DNA from: Candidatus Aminicenantota bacterium | GTDB lineage: Bacteria > Acidobacteriota > Aminicenantia > Aminicenantales > Aminicenantaceae | Reading direction: 5' to 3' | DNA length: 54,187 nucleotides | Assembly (NCBI GenBank): GCA_004377005.1 | Contig: SOIV01000051.1 | Span: 1-54,187 of the forward strand | In this document: positions 36,437-47,922 of the stretch, in pieces | Position numbering within the stretch: position 1 is the first letter of the stretch | Layout of the letters: the number at the start of each line of letters is the position of its first letter | Position numbers and translations under genes: made by a program | Notes under the pieces: generated by a model | Told to the model about the DNA's origin: nothing | Seen by the model: the letters and a program-made list of their open reading frames with translations, nothing else | Databases searched by the model: none

Positions 36437-37381
36437 CTATTTTTTCTTGAGCTCCAGTTTTTCTCTAAAGTAGGCGATGGTTTCGAGCAGTCCCTCCTCT
36501 AAACCTATTTTTGGCTGCCAGCCGAGTTTTTCTTTGGCTAATGAGATATCCGGACATCGGCGCACAGGGTCATCCGAGGGCAGAGGCTTGCGGATGATCT
36601 TGGAAGAGCTCTTGGTGAGTTTGATTATTTTTTCGGCTAACTCAAGGATGGTGGATTCTGCTGGATTTCCCAGGTTCACGGGCTGTGTAAAACCTTCTTT
36701 ATCCATCGTCATTATGATAGCATCAATGAGGTCTGAGACATAGCAAAAGGAGCGTGTTTGAGTTCCGTCTCCGTAAACGGTGACCGGTTCTCCTCTTAGT
36801 GCCTGAACGATAAAGTTGCTGACAACCCTTCCGTCATTTATGGCCATCCGCGGGCCGTAGGTGTTAAATATACGGACTATTCTGGTGTCAACGTTGTTCT
36901 GACGGTGGTAGTCCATCATCAGCGTTTCAGCCACTCTTTTTCCTTCGTCATAGCAGCTTCGAATACCGACAGGATTGACGTTTCCCCAGTAACTTTCTTG
37001 TTGAGGATGAACTGCCGGATTCCCGTAAATTTCAGATGTAGAAGCGAGGAGGATGCGGGCTTTTATCCGTTTGGCCAAGCCCAGCATATTGATGGTCCCC
37101 ATGACGCTGGTCTTTACCGTTTTTATCGCATTGTGCTGGTAGTGGAGTGGTGAGGCAGGGCAAGCGAGATTATAAATTTTATCAACCTCCAAAAAGATAG
37201 GATGGATGATGTCGTGGCGGATCAGTTCGAAATAAGGGTGGGAAAAGAGGTGCCGGATATTATCTTTGTAGCCCGAGAAAAAATTGTCGACACAGACCAC
37301 ATCCGCCCCCTTTTCTAAAAGAGAGTCGCAAAGATGGCTGCCTAAAAAACCGGCTCCTCCTGTTATAAGGATTCGATTCAT
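36437..37381 (-). CDS. NAD-dependent SDR epimerase/dehydratase, UDP-glucuronate decarboxylase-like
   Basis: [14 protein letters not shown], YxxxK region [23 protein letters not shown]. Confidence 0.88.
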   Translation of the reverse strand: MNRILITGGAGFLGSHLCDSLLEKGADVVCVDNFFSGYKDNIRHLFSHPYFELIRHDIIHPIFLEVDKIYNLACPASPLHYQHNAIKTVKTSVMGTINMLGLAKRIKARILLASTSEIYGNPAVHPQQESYWGNVNPVGIRSCYDEGKRVAETLMMDYHRQNNVDTRIVRIFNTYGPRMAINDGRVVSNFIVQALRGEPVTVYGDGTQTRSFCYVSDLIDAIIMTMDKEGFTQPVNLGNPAESTILELAEKIIKLTKSSSKIIRKPLPSDDPVRRCPDISLAKEKLGWQPKIGLEEGLLETIAYFREKLELKKK

Positions 37382-37396
37382 ATTTTTTTCTCCTTT

Positions 37397-38140
37397 TTAC
37401 CTGTAGGCCATGAAGAGGACGCTCTTTTTTTTGAGGGTGTCCTTCTGCACTTGGGCTATTTCTTTTATTCCCTTATAGGCTAAGTTTAAAAGAGTGCTCA
37501 GTTCTTTTCTTGAAAATGGATTTTTCTCTGCTGTTGCCTGTAATTCCACGAGCTGCTCCTTCTCTGTACCGACAACATTCATATCAATTTCTGCTTTTGA
37601 ATCCTCGGAGTAATCGAGGTCAAGGAGGATTTCTCCTCCCACAATGCCCACACTGATGCCGCTGACCAGGTATTTGAGGGGCATCCGGTCGATGATCTTT
37701 TCGTCCATCATCTTTTTCAAGGCGAGGGCTAAGGCAATGCAGCCGGCTGTTACCGAAGCTGTTCTTGTCCCCCCGTCAGCCTGGAGGACGTCACAGTCAA
37801 GGATGATAGTCCTCTCTCCAAGGACGCTAAGATCTGTCACGGCACGAAGTGAGCGCCCTATGAGGCGCTGAATTTCTTGACTTCGGCCCGAAATATGAGC
37901 ACGTGTTCTTTCTCTAATGTTTCTTTTTTCAGTGGAACGGGGAAGCATGGAGTATTCGGCCGTGATCCAGCCAGTTCCGCTTTTCTTAAGGAAGGGCGGA
38001 ACCTTCTCTTCAATTGTAGCTGCAGCAACGATTCTGGTTTTGCCGATCTCTATGAAAGCAGAACCGTCAGCAAAATCCAGATAATCTGGCTTGATTTTTA
38101 TCGGTCTTAATTCATCGAAAGATCTCTTATTGGCTCTCAT
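37397..38140 (-). CDS. rph: ribonuclease PH
   Basis: [51 protein letters not shown]. Confidence 0.95.
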   Translation of the reverse strand: MRANKRSFDELRPIKIKPDYLDFADGSAFIEIGKTRIVAAATIEEKVPPFLKKSGTGWITAEYSMLPRSTEKRNIRERTRAHISGRSQEIQRLIGRSLRAVTDLSVLGERTIILDCDVLQADGGTRTASVTAGCIALALALKKMMDEKIIDRMPLKYLVSGISVGIVGGEILLDLDYSEDSKAEIDMNVVGTEKEQLVELQATAEKNPFSRKELSTLLNLAYKGIKEIAQVQKDTLKKKSVLFMAYR

Positions 38141-38240
38141 TTTCCCGTTTCCTTCAGAATCCTCGCATCCACTCGGGGAAGCTTGTTGAAATTTTAATTT
38201 TTCTTTCCTTATATATCAAGGATTTGACCATTTTCAAAAT

Positions 38241-39140
38241 TCAAGCCTCCTCTTCCTCTGGTCTCGTTTTCCACCTGTTGTGGAACCAAAACCAATAATC
38301 TGGATTTTTCCTTATCTGAATTTCTATAATCTTAGTGCATATTTGGGTAATTTTCAATACATCCTGGTTGTAATTTCCTCCCAAGGTTATGCTTAGAGGG
38401 CTGAATATTTTAAGGTGATAGGCATGGGATGATGTAGGATAGCAAAATACCGGGATGAGAGGTGATTTTGTCCTGAGGGAAAAAGATGCCAGGCTTGGGG
38501 TTGTGGCTGCTTTCTTGCCAAAAAAATCGACAAAGACAGCTTGTTGTCTGAGAACATTCTGATCTATCAAAAAGGCAACCATTTCTCTTGCCCGTAGAGA
38601 TTGAAGAATCTTTTTTGTTGCCTGATTTTTGTAGATGACGTGGGACCCCTGGCTTGTTCTGAGCTTGAGGAGTTCTTTCTCCAGGAGCTTGTTATCCAGG
38701 GGGCGGGCAATGACACTTAGTTTTCCCTTTTTGGCTAGAAAAAACGGAATGATTTCCCAGCTTCCGTAGTGAGCAGAGAAGAGGAGCGCTCCCTTTTTTT
38801 CTCGAAGAGCTTTAAGCAGATTTTCTTCGCCTTCGACATTTATGAGGGCATTCCTTTTCTCTTCTCCAAGACGAGGAAGCTTTATGATGTCCATGAAGGT
38901 CTTTCCGAAATGCATAAAGGAGTTTCGGGCTATTCTTTTAAGCTCAGAAGGGGGCAATTCCTTTCCAAAAGCGATTTTCAGGTTGGATAAGGCGATCAGG
39001 CGATGCCTTTTATCCAGGTAATAAAAGGCTAATCCTAAGGTTTGTCCCAAAGAGAGACACAGCTTCCGGGAAAGAATGGACAAAGGAGCTTTGGCTATTT
39101 GAAAGAGTGAGAATTCAAATAATTCTTTAAAACTTGCCAT
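38241..39140 (-). CDS. lysophospholipid / lipid A acyltransferase (LpxL/HtrB family)
   Basis: SAHYGSWEIIPF (HX4D/E type), DQN..FFGKKAATTPS. Confidence 0.85.
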   Translation of the reverse strand: MASFKELFEFSLFQIAKAPLSILSRKLCLSLGQTLGLAFYYLDKRHRLIALSNLKIAFGKELPPSELKRIARNSFMHFGKTFMDIIKLPRLGEEKRNALINVEGEENLLKALREKKGALLFSAHYGSWEIIPFFLAKKGKLSVIARPLDNKLLEKELLKLRTSQGSHVIYKNQATKKILQSLRAREMVAFLIDQNVLRQQAVFVDFFGKKAATTPSLASFSLRTKSPLIPVFCYPTSSHAYHLKIFSPLSITLGGNYNQDVLKITQICTKIIEIQIRKNPDYWFWFHNRWKTRPEEEEA

Positions 39141-39149
39141 TTTAGAATA

Positions 39150-40142
39150 TTACACCCAATTTTGGAGTAGATTTGATATCCTGGCGTAAAATTTATCCTC
39201 CACCTCGAGGTCGATCTTTAAATAATAAGCAGGGATTTTTTTAAAGCTATTGTTGTGAATAATCTTCAAGGCGTCTTTCTCAGTAGTGATGATTGCTTCA
39301 GCGTTGATTTTTTTGTATTTTTCTGTGATTTTTTCCAGAGAAGATTTGGGGTAGGGATGATGATCAGGAAATTTAAAGAAAAACGATGGCTTTATGCCTT
39401 CCTCGTGGAGGATGGATAAGAATCTTTCAGGCCGGGCTATTCCGCAAAAAGCGAGAACTTTTTTTCTTTTAAGCTTTTCACCCGGCTCTCTCCCTTCCTC
39501 TACTAACCTGAAGAAACCCTTATTTTTAACAGAGTATTCAAAGACGGTTGATTCAGGAAAGCGTTCCCTTATTCTTTTTTTTCTCTGAGGATCGACTCCT
39601 TTCTTCATCAAAAGAATGTTGGCTCTTTTAAGGGAAGAGACAGGTTCGCGAAATGCAATTTTTTCTGCCGGAGTGTAGAGAACAATGTCCAAATCTCTGT
39701 GGAGGCGGCGATGCTGGAAGCCGTCATCCAGCACAGCAAGCTCGAAACCCAAGCTCTTTGCTTTTTGGCAGGAGAGAAGACGATTTTTACCGATGAAAAT
39801 TCCAGCCTGAGGAATGCTTTGGGCGACCATAAATGGCTCATCACCGGAATCCTCCCAAGGAGCGAGAATGTTTTTTCCGTCAGAAAGAATACCTCCGCTC
39901 TTTTCCCATCTCCCTTTATACCCACGGGAGATCAGGGCAGGTTTGAAGCCGTGTTTAATGAGATAGGTTATCAGATTTATGACTAATGGCGTTTTTTCTG
40001 TCCCCCCAAAGGCGATGCTTCCCACGCTGATAACGGACAAAGGCGCTTTTTTTGGTGTTGATATTTTCTTTTTGTAAAACCAATTTTTAATCTGGCATCC
40101 TGAGCGGTTGAAAAGAGAAAGAAGGAATAAGAGAAATTTCAT
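39150..40142 (-). CDS. lpxK: tetraacyldisaccharide 4'-kinase
   Basis: SVGSIAFGGTEKTPLVINLI, LDDGFQHRRLHRDLDIVL. Confidence 0.92.
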   Translation of the reverse strand: MKFLLFLLSLFNRSGCQIKNWFYKKKISTPKKAPLSVISVGSIAFGGTEKTPLVINLITYLIKHGFKPALISRGYKGRWEKSGGILSDGKNILAPWEDSGDEPFMVAQSIPQAGIFIGKNRLLSCQKAKSLGFELAVLDDGFQHRRLHRDLDIVLYTPAEKIAFREPVSSLKRANILLMKKGVDPQRKKRIRERFPESTVFEYSVKNKGFFRLVEEGREPGEKLKRKKVLAFCGIARPERFLSILHEEGIKPSFFFKFPDHHPYPKSSLEKITEKYKKINAEAIITTEKDALKIIHNNSFKKIPAYYLKIDLEVEDKFYARISNLLQNWV

Positions 40143-40319
40143 CCTCCGGGGAATATACTATATTCGATTTTCTCTTTCAAGTTTAGAGTTTGGGGAACGT
40201 CCCCATTTTTGCTTTGACTTTTTTCTTTGTCTTATGATAGTTTTTGCTTTCTATTCAAAACATAAGATGAGTATTTTGGCATAATGCTCGTTCATCACAA
40301 GGATAAAGGAGGATATGAT

Positions 40320-43300
40320 ATGAAAAAAGGAATATTTTCGTCTAGGTTTCTATTGGTTCTGTGTCTGGGATTGGCCGTAAGCCTTTTCCTCGGTGCGAAA
40401 AAAGCAAAGAAAGAACCTGAACTTCTTCTCAAAGAATCAGTCCTTGATGGGCTGAGATGGAGATGTATCGGCCCGTCCAACATGGGAGGACGGATTGATG
40501 ATTTTGCTGTTGTGGAAAGCAACCCTAAAATTATTTATGCAGGGACTGCCTCAGGAGGAGTGTGGAAGACCACCAATAACGGCGTAACCTGGGAACCCAT
40601 TTTCGACGACCAGATTACTAGCACCATCGGCGATGTGACCGTGGCGCCTTCCAATCCGGGTATAATCTGGGTTGGCACTGGAGAACCGAACAATCGTCAG
40701 AGTTCTTCCTGGGGAGACGGGATTTATAAATCTACTGATAGCGGCAGGACATGGAAAAATATGGGGCTTCGTGATACCCATCATATTGGTCGTATTGTCA
40801 TCCATCCGACCAATCCGGATATTGTTTATGTTGCAGCCTTGGGGCATCTCTGGGGTCCGAACAAAGAAAGGGGCCTGTTTAGAACCATGGATGGCGGAAA
40901 AACCTGGCGCAATACTAAATTTATTGATGAGAATACAGGATTTGTGGATGTTGCTCTGGATCATGAGAATCCAAATGTTCTGTATGCAGCAGCTTATCAG
41001 AGGCGCCGCCGCGGCTGGGGTTTTAACGGAGGAGGACCTGGCAGTGGTCTTTACAAGACGACCGACGGCGGAGAAACATGGGCCCGTCTGACAAATGGAC
41101 TGCCTTCAGGAAACACAGGACGTATCGGAGTAGATATTTACCGCAGTAGCCCCAATGTTGTCTATGCCGTTATCGAACACAAACAGGGTGGAGTTTTTCG
41201 CTCTGAAGATAAAGGCTTAACCTGGAAAAAGATGTCGAGCACCAATCCTCGGCCCATGTATTACAGCAAGATACGCATCGACCCGAACAACGACCAGAGG
41301 ATCTGGGTTCTCGGAGCTTCTATGTATGTCTCTGAGGATGGAGGTAAGTCTTTCAACACTAATTATGTAAGGGGGGTACATGGCGACCATCATGCCATGT
41401 GGATTAACCCTTCCGATTCCAATCATATGGTCCTGGGCTCAGATGGAGGGATTTATTTTTCTTATGATCGCGGCAAAACCTGGGATTTTGTCAATACGCT
41501 CCCTCTCGGACAGTTTTACGAAATAGGTTTTGATATGCGGAATCCTTATTATGTCTACGGAGGATTGCAGGATAACGGCAGCTGGGGAGGTCCCAGCTCA
41601 ACCTTGAATAGAATTGGAGTTTCCAACGAGGACTGGGTCAGAATCGGGGGAGGAGATGGCTTTTATACTCAAGTAGATCCCGAAGACAACAACACCATCT
41701 ATGCCGAATCCCAGAATGGGAGACTCTACAGGTTTGACGTGAGGTCAGGAGAAAGCAAGTCCATAAGGCCTGAACCTAATGATGAGAAAGAGCGTTACAG
41801 GTTTAACTGGAATTCTCCGATTTTGATATCTCCTCATGATCCCAAGACAATCTATTACGGCGGAAACAAACTGTTTAAATCCAAAGATAGAGGAGAGACA
41901 TGGGAAGCCACGATTGATCTGACAACTCAGCAGGATAGAGAAAAGCTTCCGCTTATGGGAGTGCTTCCAGACAAGGACACGCTTTCCCGACACGACGGCA
42001 TTTCCTATTACGGCGATATCACAACAGTTTCTGAGTCCCCTCTTAAAGAAGGTCTCATCTATGCAGGCACAGATGACGGTAACTTACAGGTCTCCCGCGA
42101 TGGCGGGAAGAATTGGAAGAATGTGATCGGTAAAGTTCCTCGGATGCCCAAGTATACCTATGTCACCAGGGTTGTAGCTTCCCGCTTTAAAGAAGGGACA
42201 GCCTATGCCACATTTGACGGCCACCGCAATAATGATTTCAAAGCATATGTCTTCATGACAACCGATTATGGGGAGAGCTGGAAGAATATCTCAAGCAATC
42301 TGCCTCAAGGCGGAATTGTCAATGTTATAAGAGAGCATCATCGGAATCCCAATCTTCTTTTTATCGGAACAGAAAGAGGTGCCTACTTCTCTATTGATAG
42401 AGGAAAGAAGTGGGTGAAGTTTAAGAGCAACTTCCCCACCGTTCCAGTTGATGACATTGCCATTCATCCTCGAGAGAATGACCTGATTTTTGGCACCCAT
42501 GGCCGGAGTGTATGGATTTTAGATGATATCACTCCCTTAGAGCAGCTTGCAAAAGATACCTTGGCCTCTTCCGCTTATCTTTTTGACATCCGTAAAGCAA
42601 CAATCTTTAATCCTTACAACCATAAGGGAAATCTTGGTCACAAATTTTTTGTCGCTCAAAATCCGCCTTTTGGGGCTACGATAAGCTACTACCTGAAAGA
42701 GGAAGCGAAAGAGGACGTAAAAATAGCTATACAAGACAGCCAAGGGCGGCAAATAAGGGAGCTCAAAGCTCAGAAAGATGCTGGAATCCATCGCGTTGCC
42801 TGGGATTTGAGGTATGGGCCTCCTGAAGCTCTTGGAGAGGATAGGATTAGCCGTCGCTTCAGAGCTCGAGGGCCCTTTGTTCTTCCCGGAGAATATAAGG
42901 TGACGTTGAAAACAGCGGGTCAGGAGATGACAAAGATTGTTAAGGTTGAGGGAGACCCCAGGATCGATATTTCCTTCGAGGACAGAAAAGCCCAGCATGA
43001 TGCCCTGATGAGCATTCATAAGCTGTACCCTGCTATTTCAGCAGCGAGCCGTGCTTCAGATAGTATGAGAAAGGAGATAAAAAAGCAGGAAAGCGCTCTA
43101 AAAAAGATTCCTGATATCCCCGCGGCAATTCATGAGTCGATTAAAGCTATCTCCAAAGAGATCGATGATATTCGGCTAAAGTTAATCGGAGACCCCGGAT
43201 TAGGTTATAGGGGGATGCGCCGTTCAGTCAGGGGACGGCTCCTCATGACTGGAAGGTCTATAGGAGGATATACAGGTGCCCCTTCTGAGCGTCGTGTTCA

Positions 43301-43448
43301 GCAGATAAGGAAAAATTCTGAAGAGTTAAAGACACTTATTGAGAGGATAAACAAGATAATAGAGGTAGATATCCCCAAGCTGAATGAGTTGATGAACAAA
43401 AACAATATCCCCCGTATATTTGTTGGGAAAAAAATAAAAATTAGCTAA
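40320..43448 (+). CDS. secreted VPS10/sortilin-type BNR-repeat beta-propeller protein
   Basis: Repeated YKSTDSGRTWKNMG, FRTMDGGKTWRN, YKTTDGGETWARL; ATG 40320 with aaaggagg RBS; signal peptide. Confidence 0.88.
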   Translation: MKKGIFSSRFLLVLCLGLAVSLFLGAKKAKKEPELLLKESVLDGLRWRCIGPSNMGGRIDDFAVVESNPKIIYAGTASGGVWKTTNNGVTWEPIFDDQITSTIGDVTVAPSNPGIIWVGTGEPNNRQSSSWGDGIYKSTDSGRTWKNMGLRDTHHIGRIVIHPTNPDIVYVAALGHLWGPNKERGLFRTMDGGKTWRNTKFIDENTGFVDVALDHENPNVLYAAAYQRRRRGWGFNGGGPGSGLYKTTDGGETWARLTNGLPSGNTGRIGVDIYRSSPNVVYAVIEHKQGGVFRSEDKGLTWKKMSSTNPRPMYYSKIRIDPNNDQRIWVLGASMYVSEDGGKSFNTNYVRGVHGDHHAMWINPSDSNHMVLGSDGGIYFSYDRGKTWDFVNTLPLGQFYEIGFDMRNPYYVYGGLQDNGSWGGPSSTLNRIGVSNEDWVRIGGGDGFYTQVDPEDNNTIYAESQNGRLYRFDVRSGESKSIRPEPNDEKERYRFNWNSPILISPHDPKTIYYGGNKLFKSKDRGETWEATIDLTTQQDREKLPLMGVLPDKDTLSRHDGISYYGDITTVSESPLKEGLIYAGTDDGNLQVSRDGGKNWKNVIGKVPRMPKYTYVTRVVASRFKEGTAYATFDGHRNNDFKAYVFMTTDYGESWKNISSNLPQGGIVNVIREHHRNPNLLFIGTERGAYFSIDRGKKWVKFKSNFPTVPVDDIAIHPRENDLIFGTHGRSVWILDDITPLEQLAKDTLASSAYLFDIRKATIFNPYNHKGNLGHKFFVAQNPPFGATISYYLKEEAKEDVKIAIQDSQGRQIRELKAQKDAGIHRVAWDLRYGPPEALGEDRISRRFRARGPFVLPGEYKVTLKTAGQEMTKIVKVEGDPRIDISFEDRKAQHDALMSIHKLYPAISAASRASDSMRKEIKKQESALKKIPDIPAAIHESIKAISKEIDDIRLKLIGDPGLGYRGMRRSVRGRLLMTGRSIGGYTGAPSERRVQQIRKNSEELKTLIERINKIIEVDIPKLNELMNKNNIPRIFVGKKIKIS

Positions 43449-43639
43449 GGTTGCAGGACGGCTAGCCTGGCTGAGCCAAATAATTATCTTTTGGAGCAAC
43501 GAGCATAAAGTAAAGCGGACAAAGATAATAGGAGTTGGTCTGATTCATCAGATCCAAGCTGGTTGATGAACGCTCGAAGCTGGCCGATACCGAAAAGACA
43601 TAAGGGTCTTTTCCTATACTTTTTGATTTCTCATAATAT

Positions 43640-44539
43640 TTGCACCTATTGAGAGAAAAAAGGAGGATCGAGATTATAAGAAAGGTGGCAGGAATCCTTC
43701 TTGTAATGCAGATGGCATTTGTCTCTTTCAGCTGCAAGAGGGAGACGCAGATCAGGGGGGTCGAACTCGAGGTGAGCTTTTCTGAAGCGACTTTATCAGA
43801 TGACCTGGTTACTGATATCCAGTATAGATGGAAGACGAAGAAGGACTTTGAAGAGGTAAAAGAAGACTACTATGCTTATGTGCATTTTTGGCATAGATAT
43901 AACCTTCTTTTCTACGATAATCATTCCCCGGAAATTCCGACATCTCAATGGGAGCGGGAAAAGGAATACACTTATTCACGGAGAATATATATTCCTACCT
44001 TTATTGATAAGTCTGACCCTGCGTTCAAGGGAGAAGATATCTTGAGATTGTCTATCGGATTGAACTCTCCTTATGACAGGTCCGGGAAACTACCAAAGCC
44101 TCTTCTTGAAAAAAAATTAAAGTTTTCGCCTGCTCCTCCCGATACTCCCAAAATCAGCTACGAAGACGGATGGTATGATTTAGAAATAAGCCCGGAGACT
44201 TCTCTTAAAAGGTGGAGATGGACAGCCAATGAAGCCAGATGCAAAATTGATAATCCTCGCCAGGATGCTCTGCTGTTTATAAAAGGGGGGGTGAATCTGG
44301 GAGTATTGAATAATCAAAAAGTTGTCTTCAAGGTCAACGATTCGATTTTGGATGAGTTCATCCCAGAGGAAAGTCAATTCGAGAAATCATACAGGATAAA
44401 AAAAGAAATACTTGGCGAGGCGGATATATTTTACCTCGTTATCTCTACAGATAAAACGTTTATCCCGAAGCAGGTTATACTTCGCTCTAAGGATGAGAGA
44501 GAGTTAGGAGTCCAGATTTCCTTTATTTATTTTAGATAG
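43640..44539 (+). CDS. hypothetical lipoprotein
   Basis: Signal with FVSFSCK lipobox; start codon uncertain (non-ATG). Confidence 0.6.
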   Translation: MHLLREKRRIEIIRKVAGILLVMQMAFVSFSCKRETQIRGVELEVSFSEATLSDDLVTDIQYRWKTKKDFEEVKEDYYAYVHFWHRYNLLFYDNHSPEIPTSQWEREKEYTYSRRIYIPTFIDKSDPAFKGEDILRLSIGLNSPYDRSGKLPKPLLEKKLKFSPAPPDTPKISYEDGWYDLEISPETSLKRWRWTANEARCKIDNPRQDALLFIKGGVNLGVLNNQKVVFKVNDSILDEFIPEESQFEKSYRIKKEILGEADIFYLVISTDKTFIPKQVILRSKDERELGVQISFIYFR

Positions 44540-44650
44540 ATAAATGCAAATGAAGAAGAGCTTACTCTTTTTTCTTGAGATTTGCTGAGGGAGATCGGAA
44601 CACCTTAGAGAACTTACTCTTTCCCCTTATTCTTGGCTTTCTTGTTAGGG

Positions 44651-45220
44651 CTATCTTCTCTTTCTAGCTCCAGTTCTTGCCTGCTGATATTCTTTCCTGG
44701 CCCTGGCTTCCTCTTCCTTAGCTTTCTGAAGTCTCAGAGAAGTTTCGCTTATATTTCTCTGAATGTTTTCTCTGGAACTCATGTCATCCATGCTGTAAAA
44801 TTCTTGCCATAGACCGTTCATCCTCGTGGTTAATAAACCTACTTGCTCGCGCGCGCGCTTCCATTTCTTTTCGAGTTTATCCGGTGTATTTTCTTGAGGC
44901 TCCGCTCTGTCTGCGTTTTTAGCTTTTGATCCTCTGGCTTTGGCTCCTGATGGTTCCGCTTTATCTAGTGAAGACATCTCAGATGAGGATCCTGCCATTG
45001 CGCTTCCTTCTGGGGGGCCTGCTTGTCTTGAAGTGGTAAGAGCCGGCCCTCTTTTAATGTTTGACAGATCAGCATTGGTAACAACTGTCTTTTCTTGATT
45101 CTTTAGTTTTTCTCTTCTTTCTTTTTCTTTTTTGGCTAAATCAACCAAGCTTTGAGAGGAAAGAACAGCGGTAAGGAATAAAGGGAGAGAAATTGCTACG
45201 ATAATTTTGTTGAAACTCAT
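44651..45220 (-). CDS. hypothetical secreted coiled-coil protein
   Basis: Signal peptide; charged helical C-terminus. Confidence 0.55.
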   Translation of the reverse strand: MSFNKIIVAISLPLFLTAVLSSQSLVDLAKKEKERREKLKNQEKTVVTNADLSNIKRGPALTTSRQAGPPEGSAMAGSSSEMSSLDKAEPSGAKARGSKAKNADRAEPQENTPDKLEKKWKRAREQVGLLTTRMNGLWQEFYSMDDMSSRENIQRNISETSLRLQKAKEEEARARKEYQQARTGARKRR

Positions 45221-45538
45221 TTTTCCTTCTCTTTAAAATTTATTTTATACATTAGAACTTTTTATGTCAATCAAACGAATAACTAGCGCTCGCCAAGAAT
45301 TACTGGCTCTTTCACACCTCTATTTGGCAATAAATACCGTCGGAGATTCATTATTGCCGCAAATATAAGGTAATAAAAACCCCGATATAAGTAAATACCC
45401 CTTTGAGATGATTTGGGGAATGATTTTTTTTCTTTTTTTCCTCACCTAAAAAGATGACCTACCCTCACCATTTCAGTTAACCTGGTTTATTCATAAATTA
45501 TGCCGGCACCCCCTTTTATTTGTCTCTTTATTTGTCTT

Positions 45539-47908
45539 CTACTGAGATGTCCGAATAAAAATTATCCGTCCATCTGAGGAGACTTCTACTGCTCCATGAA
45601 CATCGGTGCGGTAGACTTTAGCTCCTATCTTTTTGTATCTTTCTAAAATTTCTTGATCTGGAAAGCCGTACCTGTTGCCCTCGCCTAGGGAGATCACGAC
45701 GATTTCGGGAGATATCCTGTGGAGAAACGCTTCGGTGCTTGAAGATGGGCTTCCGTGGTGAGGAGATTTGAGCACCTGACTCTTGATTTGCCCGGAGCTT
45801 TCTAAAATCTTTTTTTCAGCATCAATTTCGATGTCGCCTGGGAGAAGAAATGAAATTTGATTGTAGGAGAGTCTGAGCACAAGAGATTGGTCATTGTTTA
45901 TAGTGTAAACATAAGGCTCTCCCTTTTCAGGATGGAGAACTTCGATTCTCACCTTTCTTTCATGATGGGAGTAGCCACGGAAAAGCCTTTTGCGAGAGAC
46001 AGATGAAGAGAGCGATCTTTTGAATTCCGTGTATGGATCACTTTCCAAGGGACTGAAAGTTTCCCAGTATTCACCTATTTTAAAATTTCTGGCAACTGCT
46101 ATTAAGCCGTTTAGATGATCGGGATGGGCATGGGTTAAAACCAGGTAATCAATTTTTTTGATTCCTTTCTCCCAAAGGAAAGGAGAAACTACATGTTCGC
46201 CTATATCAAAAGTTCCCTCTGGATGACCGCCTCCATCGATAAGCATTTTTTTGCGGCCGGGAAATTCAACCAATATAGACTCTCCCTGTCCGACGTCGAT
46301 AAAAGTGAGTTTAAGGTTTTTGGATAAGGAGGGAAAAGGATAGGATATCAGAACAGTAAAGAAGACAAGAAAAAGGACGATAAGGACCAATTTTTGTCTC
46401 CTTATTTTGGAAGGCAGGAGCAAAAGAAGCAAAAAAAGGAAATAGCCGATTATGGTGATGAGATGGGGTGTGGGTATTCGGTAGGACATGAAAGAGAACT
46501 TATCAAAGAGATGTGAACAACTGATGAGAAGGTTTATGAAAGACTCCATACCTTTGGCGAGAAGTTGGGCCAGGAAAGAGCTTACGAAGGAAAGGGGAAG
46601 GAATATATAACCGCCGGCCATGATCAGCCCTACCATAGGTAAGGCGGCATAGTTAAGGATAAGAGAGGAGAATGTCACCCTGTTGAAAGAGCTGGCAATA
46701 AAAGGAAGAACTCCGAGTTGGGCTGTAAGGGAGAGAACCAGGATATCGCTGATTCTAAAGGGAAGGCGGGGAAAGTATTTAATGATCCTGGGAAAAAAAA
46801 GAATGATGGAAAAGGTGGCAGCAAAAGTAAGCTGGAAACCTACATTAAACAGGCTAAAGGGATTGAAAACAAGAAGGATAAAGGCGCTGATGGAGATCGT
46901 GTTGATGAGGTTGACATTCCTCCAGATGAGTTTCCCCAAGAGAAATGCCACAGCCATTATTGTAGCCCTCATTACAGAAGGCCTGCCTTCCACCAAAATG
47001 GCATAAAAAACGAGAAAGAAAATCACGAACAGATAAGAGAGGCGTGTGGGCACTCTCGAAAGCTTCAAAAGAGAGAAAAGAAAGAAGGAAATAATTGCAA
47101 TATGAGCTCCAGAAATAGCAAAAAGATGATAAATTCCCGCTTTTTGGAGAGACCGGGTGATAGAAGAATCCATTCTTGATCTTTCACCTAAGAGGAGCGC
47201 TTCAAGAACAGCTCCCTGAGGAGAAAGTGCGTTTGTTTCAGAGGAGAAGTAATTTTCGATTTTTTGCTGCAGTTTTTGGCGAATAACAGATACTAGATGT
47301 AATGGAGAATACTTTTTTCCGGATTCTAATCTTTCTACAAGAAGCGCGCTTTTGGAAAAAGCCCTGTTGTGGATGTTCTGGCTTTTGAGATATGCATTCA
47401 AGGAAGATGCTTTAAAGTTTCTAAAGCCTCTAGAAGAAAGAAGACGGGCAGAAACCTTGATTTCATCATGGATAAAAAGGTTGAGAGAGGAGGAAGACTC
47501 TGAGGAATGGGGCACTGTGATCCTCAGATTCCCTCGGATTTTTTCCTCTTTATTCTCGTAAAAAACTTTTTTCACCTTTATAAAGAGAAAGTCCCTGTCA
47601 GGTCCACGAGAGGGAGATTTGTACAAAGTGCCGTAAAAATCGGCATAATTTGAGAGCTTTAGCCTCTGAAGGGAATTTTCTTCGAAATTTCTGTCGGAGA
47701 GAGAATAGAGACTTGCACCGAGAAGAAAAGTAGAGAGGAGAATTACAAGGAAAGAGTGTCTTTCTTTTCTGAAGATAAAGAAGAGCCAGGCACAAGCGAG
47801 AGATGCTATCAAGGATAAGATCCAAGTTAGCAAGGAGAAGGAGAGAAAAGAAGATAGTAAAATTCCTGATGCCAGCGATAAAGCCAGGAAGAGAAAGGGA
47901 AAAGGCAT
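45539..47908 (-). CDS. comEC: DNA internalisation-related competence protein ComEC/Rec2
   Basis: Competence TM domain (FAISGAHIAIISFF) plus metallo-beta-lactamase domain (LTHAHPDHLNG, LKSPHHGS); start 47908 avoids overlap (listed 47983). Confidence 0.92.
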   Translation of the reverse strand: MPFPFLFLALSLASGILLSSFLSFSLLTWILSLIASLACAWLFFIFRKERHSFLVILLSTFLLGASLYSLSDRNFEENSLQRLKLSNYADFYGTLYKSPSRGPDRDFLFIKVKKVFYENKEEKIRGNLRITVPHSSESSSSLNLFIHDEIKVSARLLSSRGFRNFKASSLNAYLKSQNIHNRAFSKSALLVERLESGKKYSPLHLVSVIRQKLQQKIENYFSSETNALSPQGAVLEALLLGERSRMDSSITRSLQKAGIYHLFAISGAHIAIISFFLFSLLKLSRVPTRLSYLFVIFFLVFYAILVEGRPSVMRATIMAVAFLLGKLIWRNVNLINTISISAFILLVFNPFSLFNVGFQLTFAATFSIILFFPRIIKYFPRLPFRISDILVLSLTAQLGVLPFIASSFNRVTFSSLILNYAALPMVGLIMAGGYIFLPLSFVSSFLAQLLAKGMESFINLLISCSHLFDKFSFMSYRIPTPHLITIIGYFLFLLLLLLPSKIRRQKLVLIVLFLVFFTVLISYPFPSLSKNLKLTFIDVGQGESILVEFPGRKKMLIDGGGHPEGTFDIGEHVVSPFLWEKGIKKIDYLVLTHAHPDHLNGLIAVARNFKIGEYWETFSPLESDPYTEFKRSLSSSVSRKRLFRGYSHHERKVRIEVLHPEKGEPYVYTINNDQSLVLRLSYNQISFLLPGDIEIDAEKKILESSGQIKSQVLKSPHHGSPSSSTEAFLHRISPEIVVISLGEGNRYGFPDQEILERYKKIGAKVYRTDVHGAVEVSSDGRIIFIRTSQ

Positions 47909-47922
47909 CGGTTTAACGAAGA

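Noticed and set aside
40551-43019. Long minus-strand ORFs inside the VPS10/BNR gene
   Set aside because: Shadow ORFs of a repeat-rich coding sequence; the + strand protein has clear BNR motifs.
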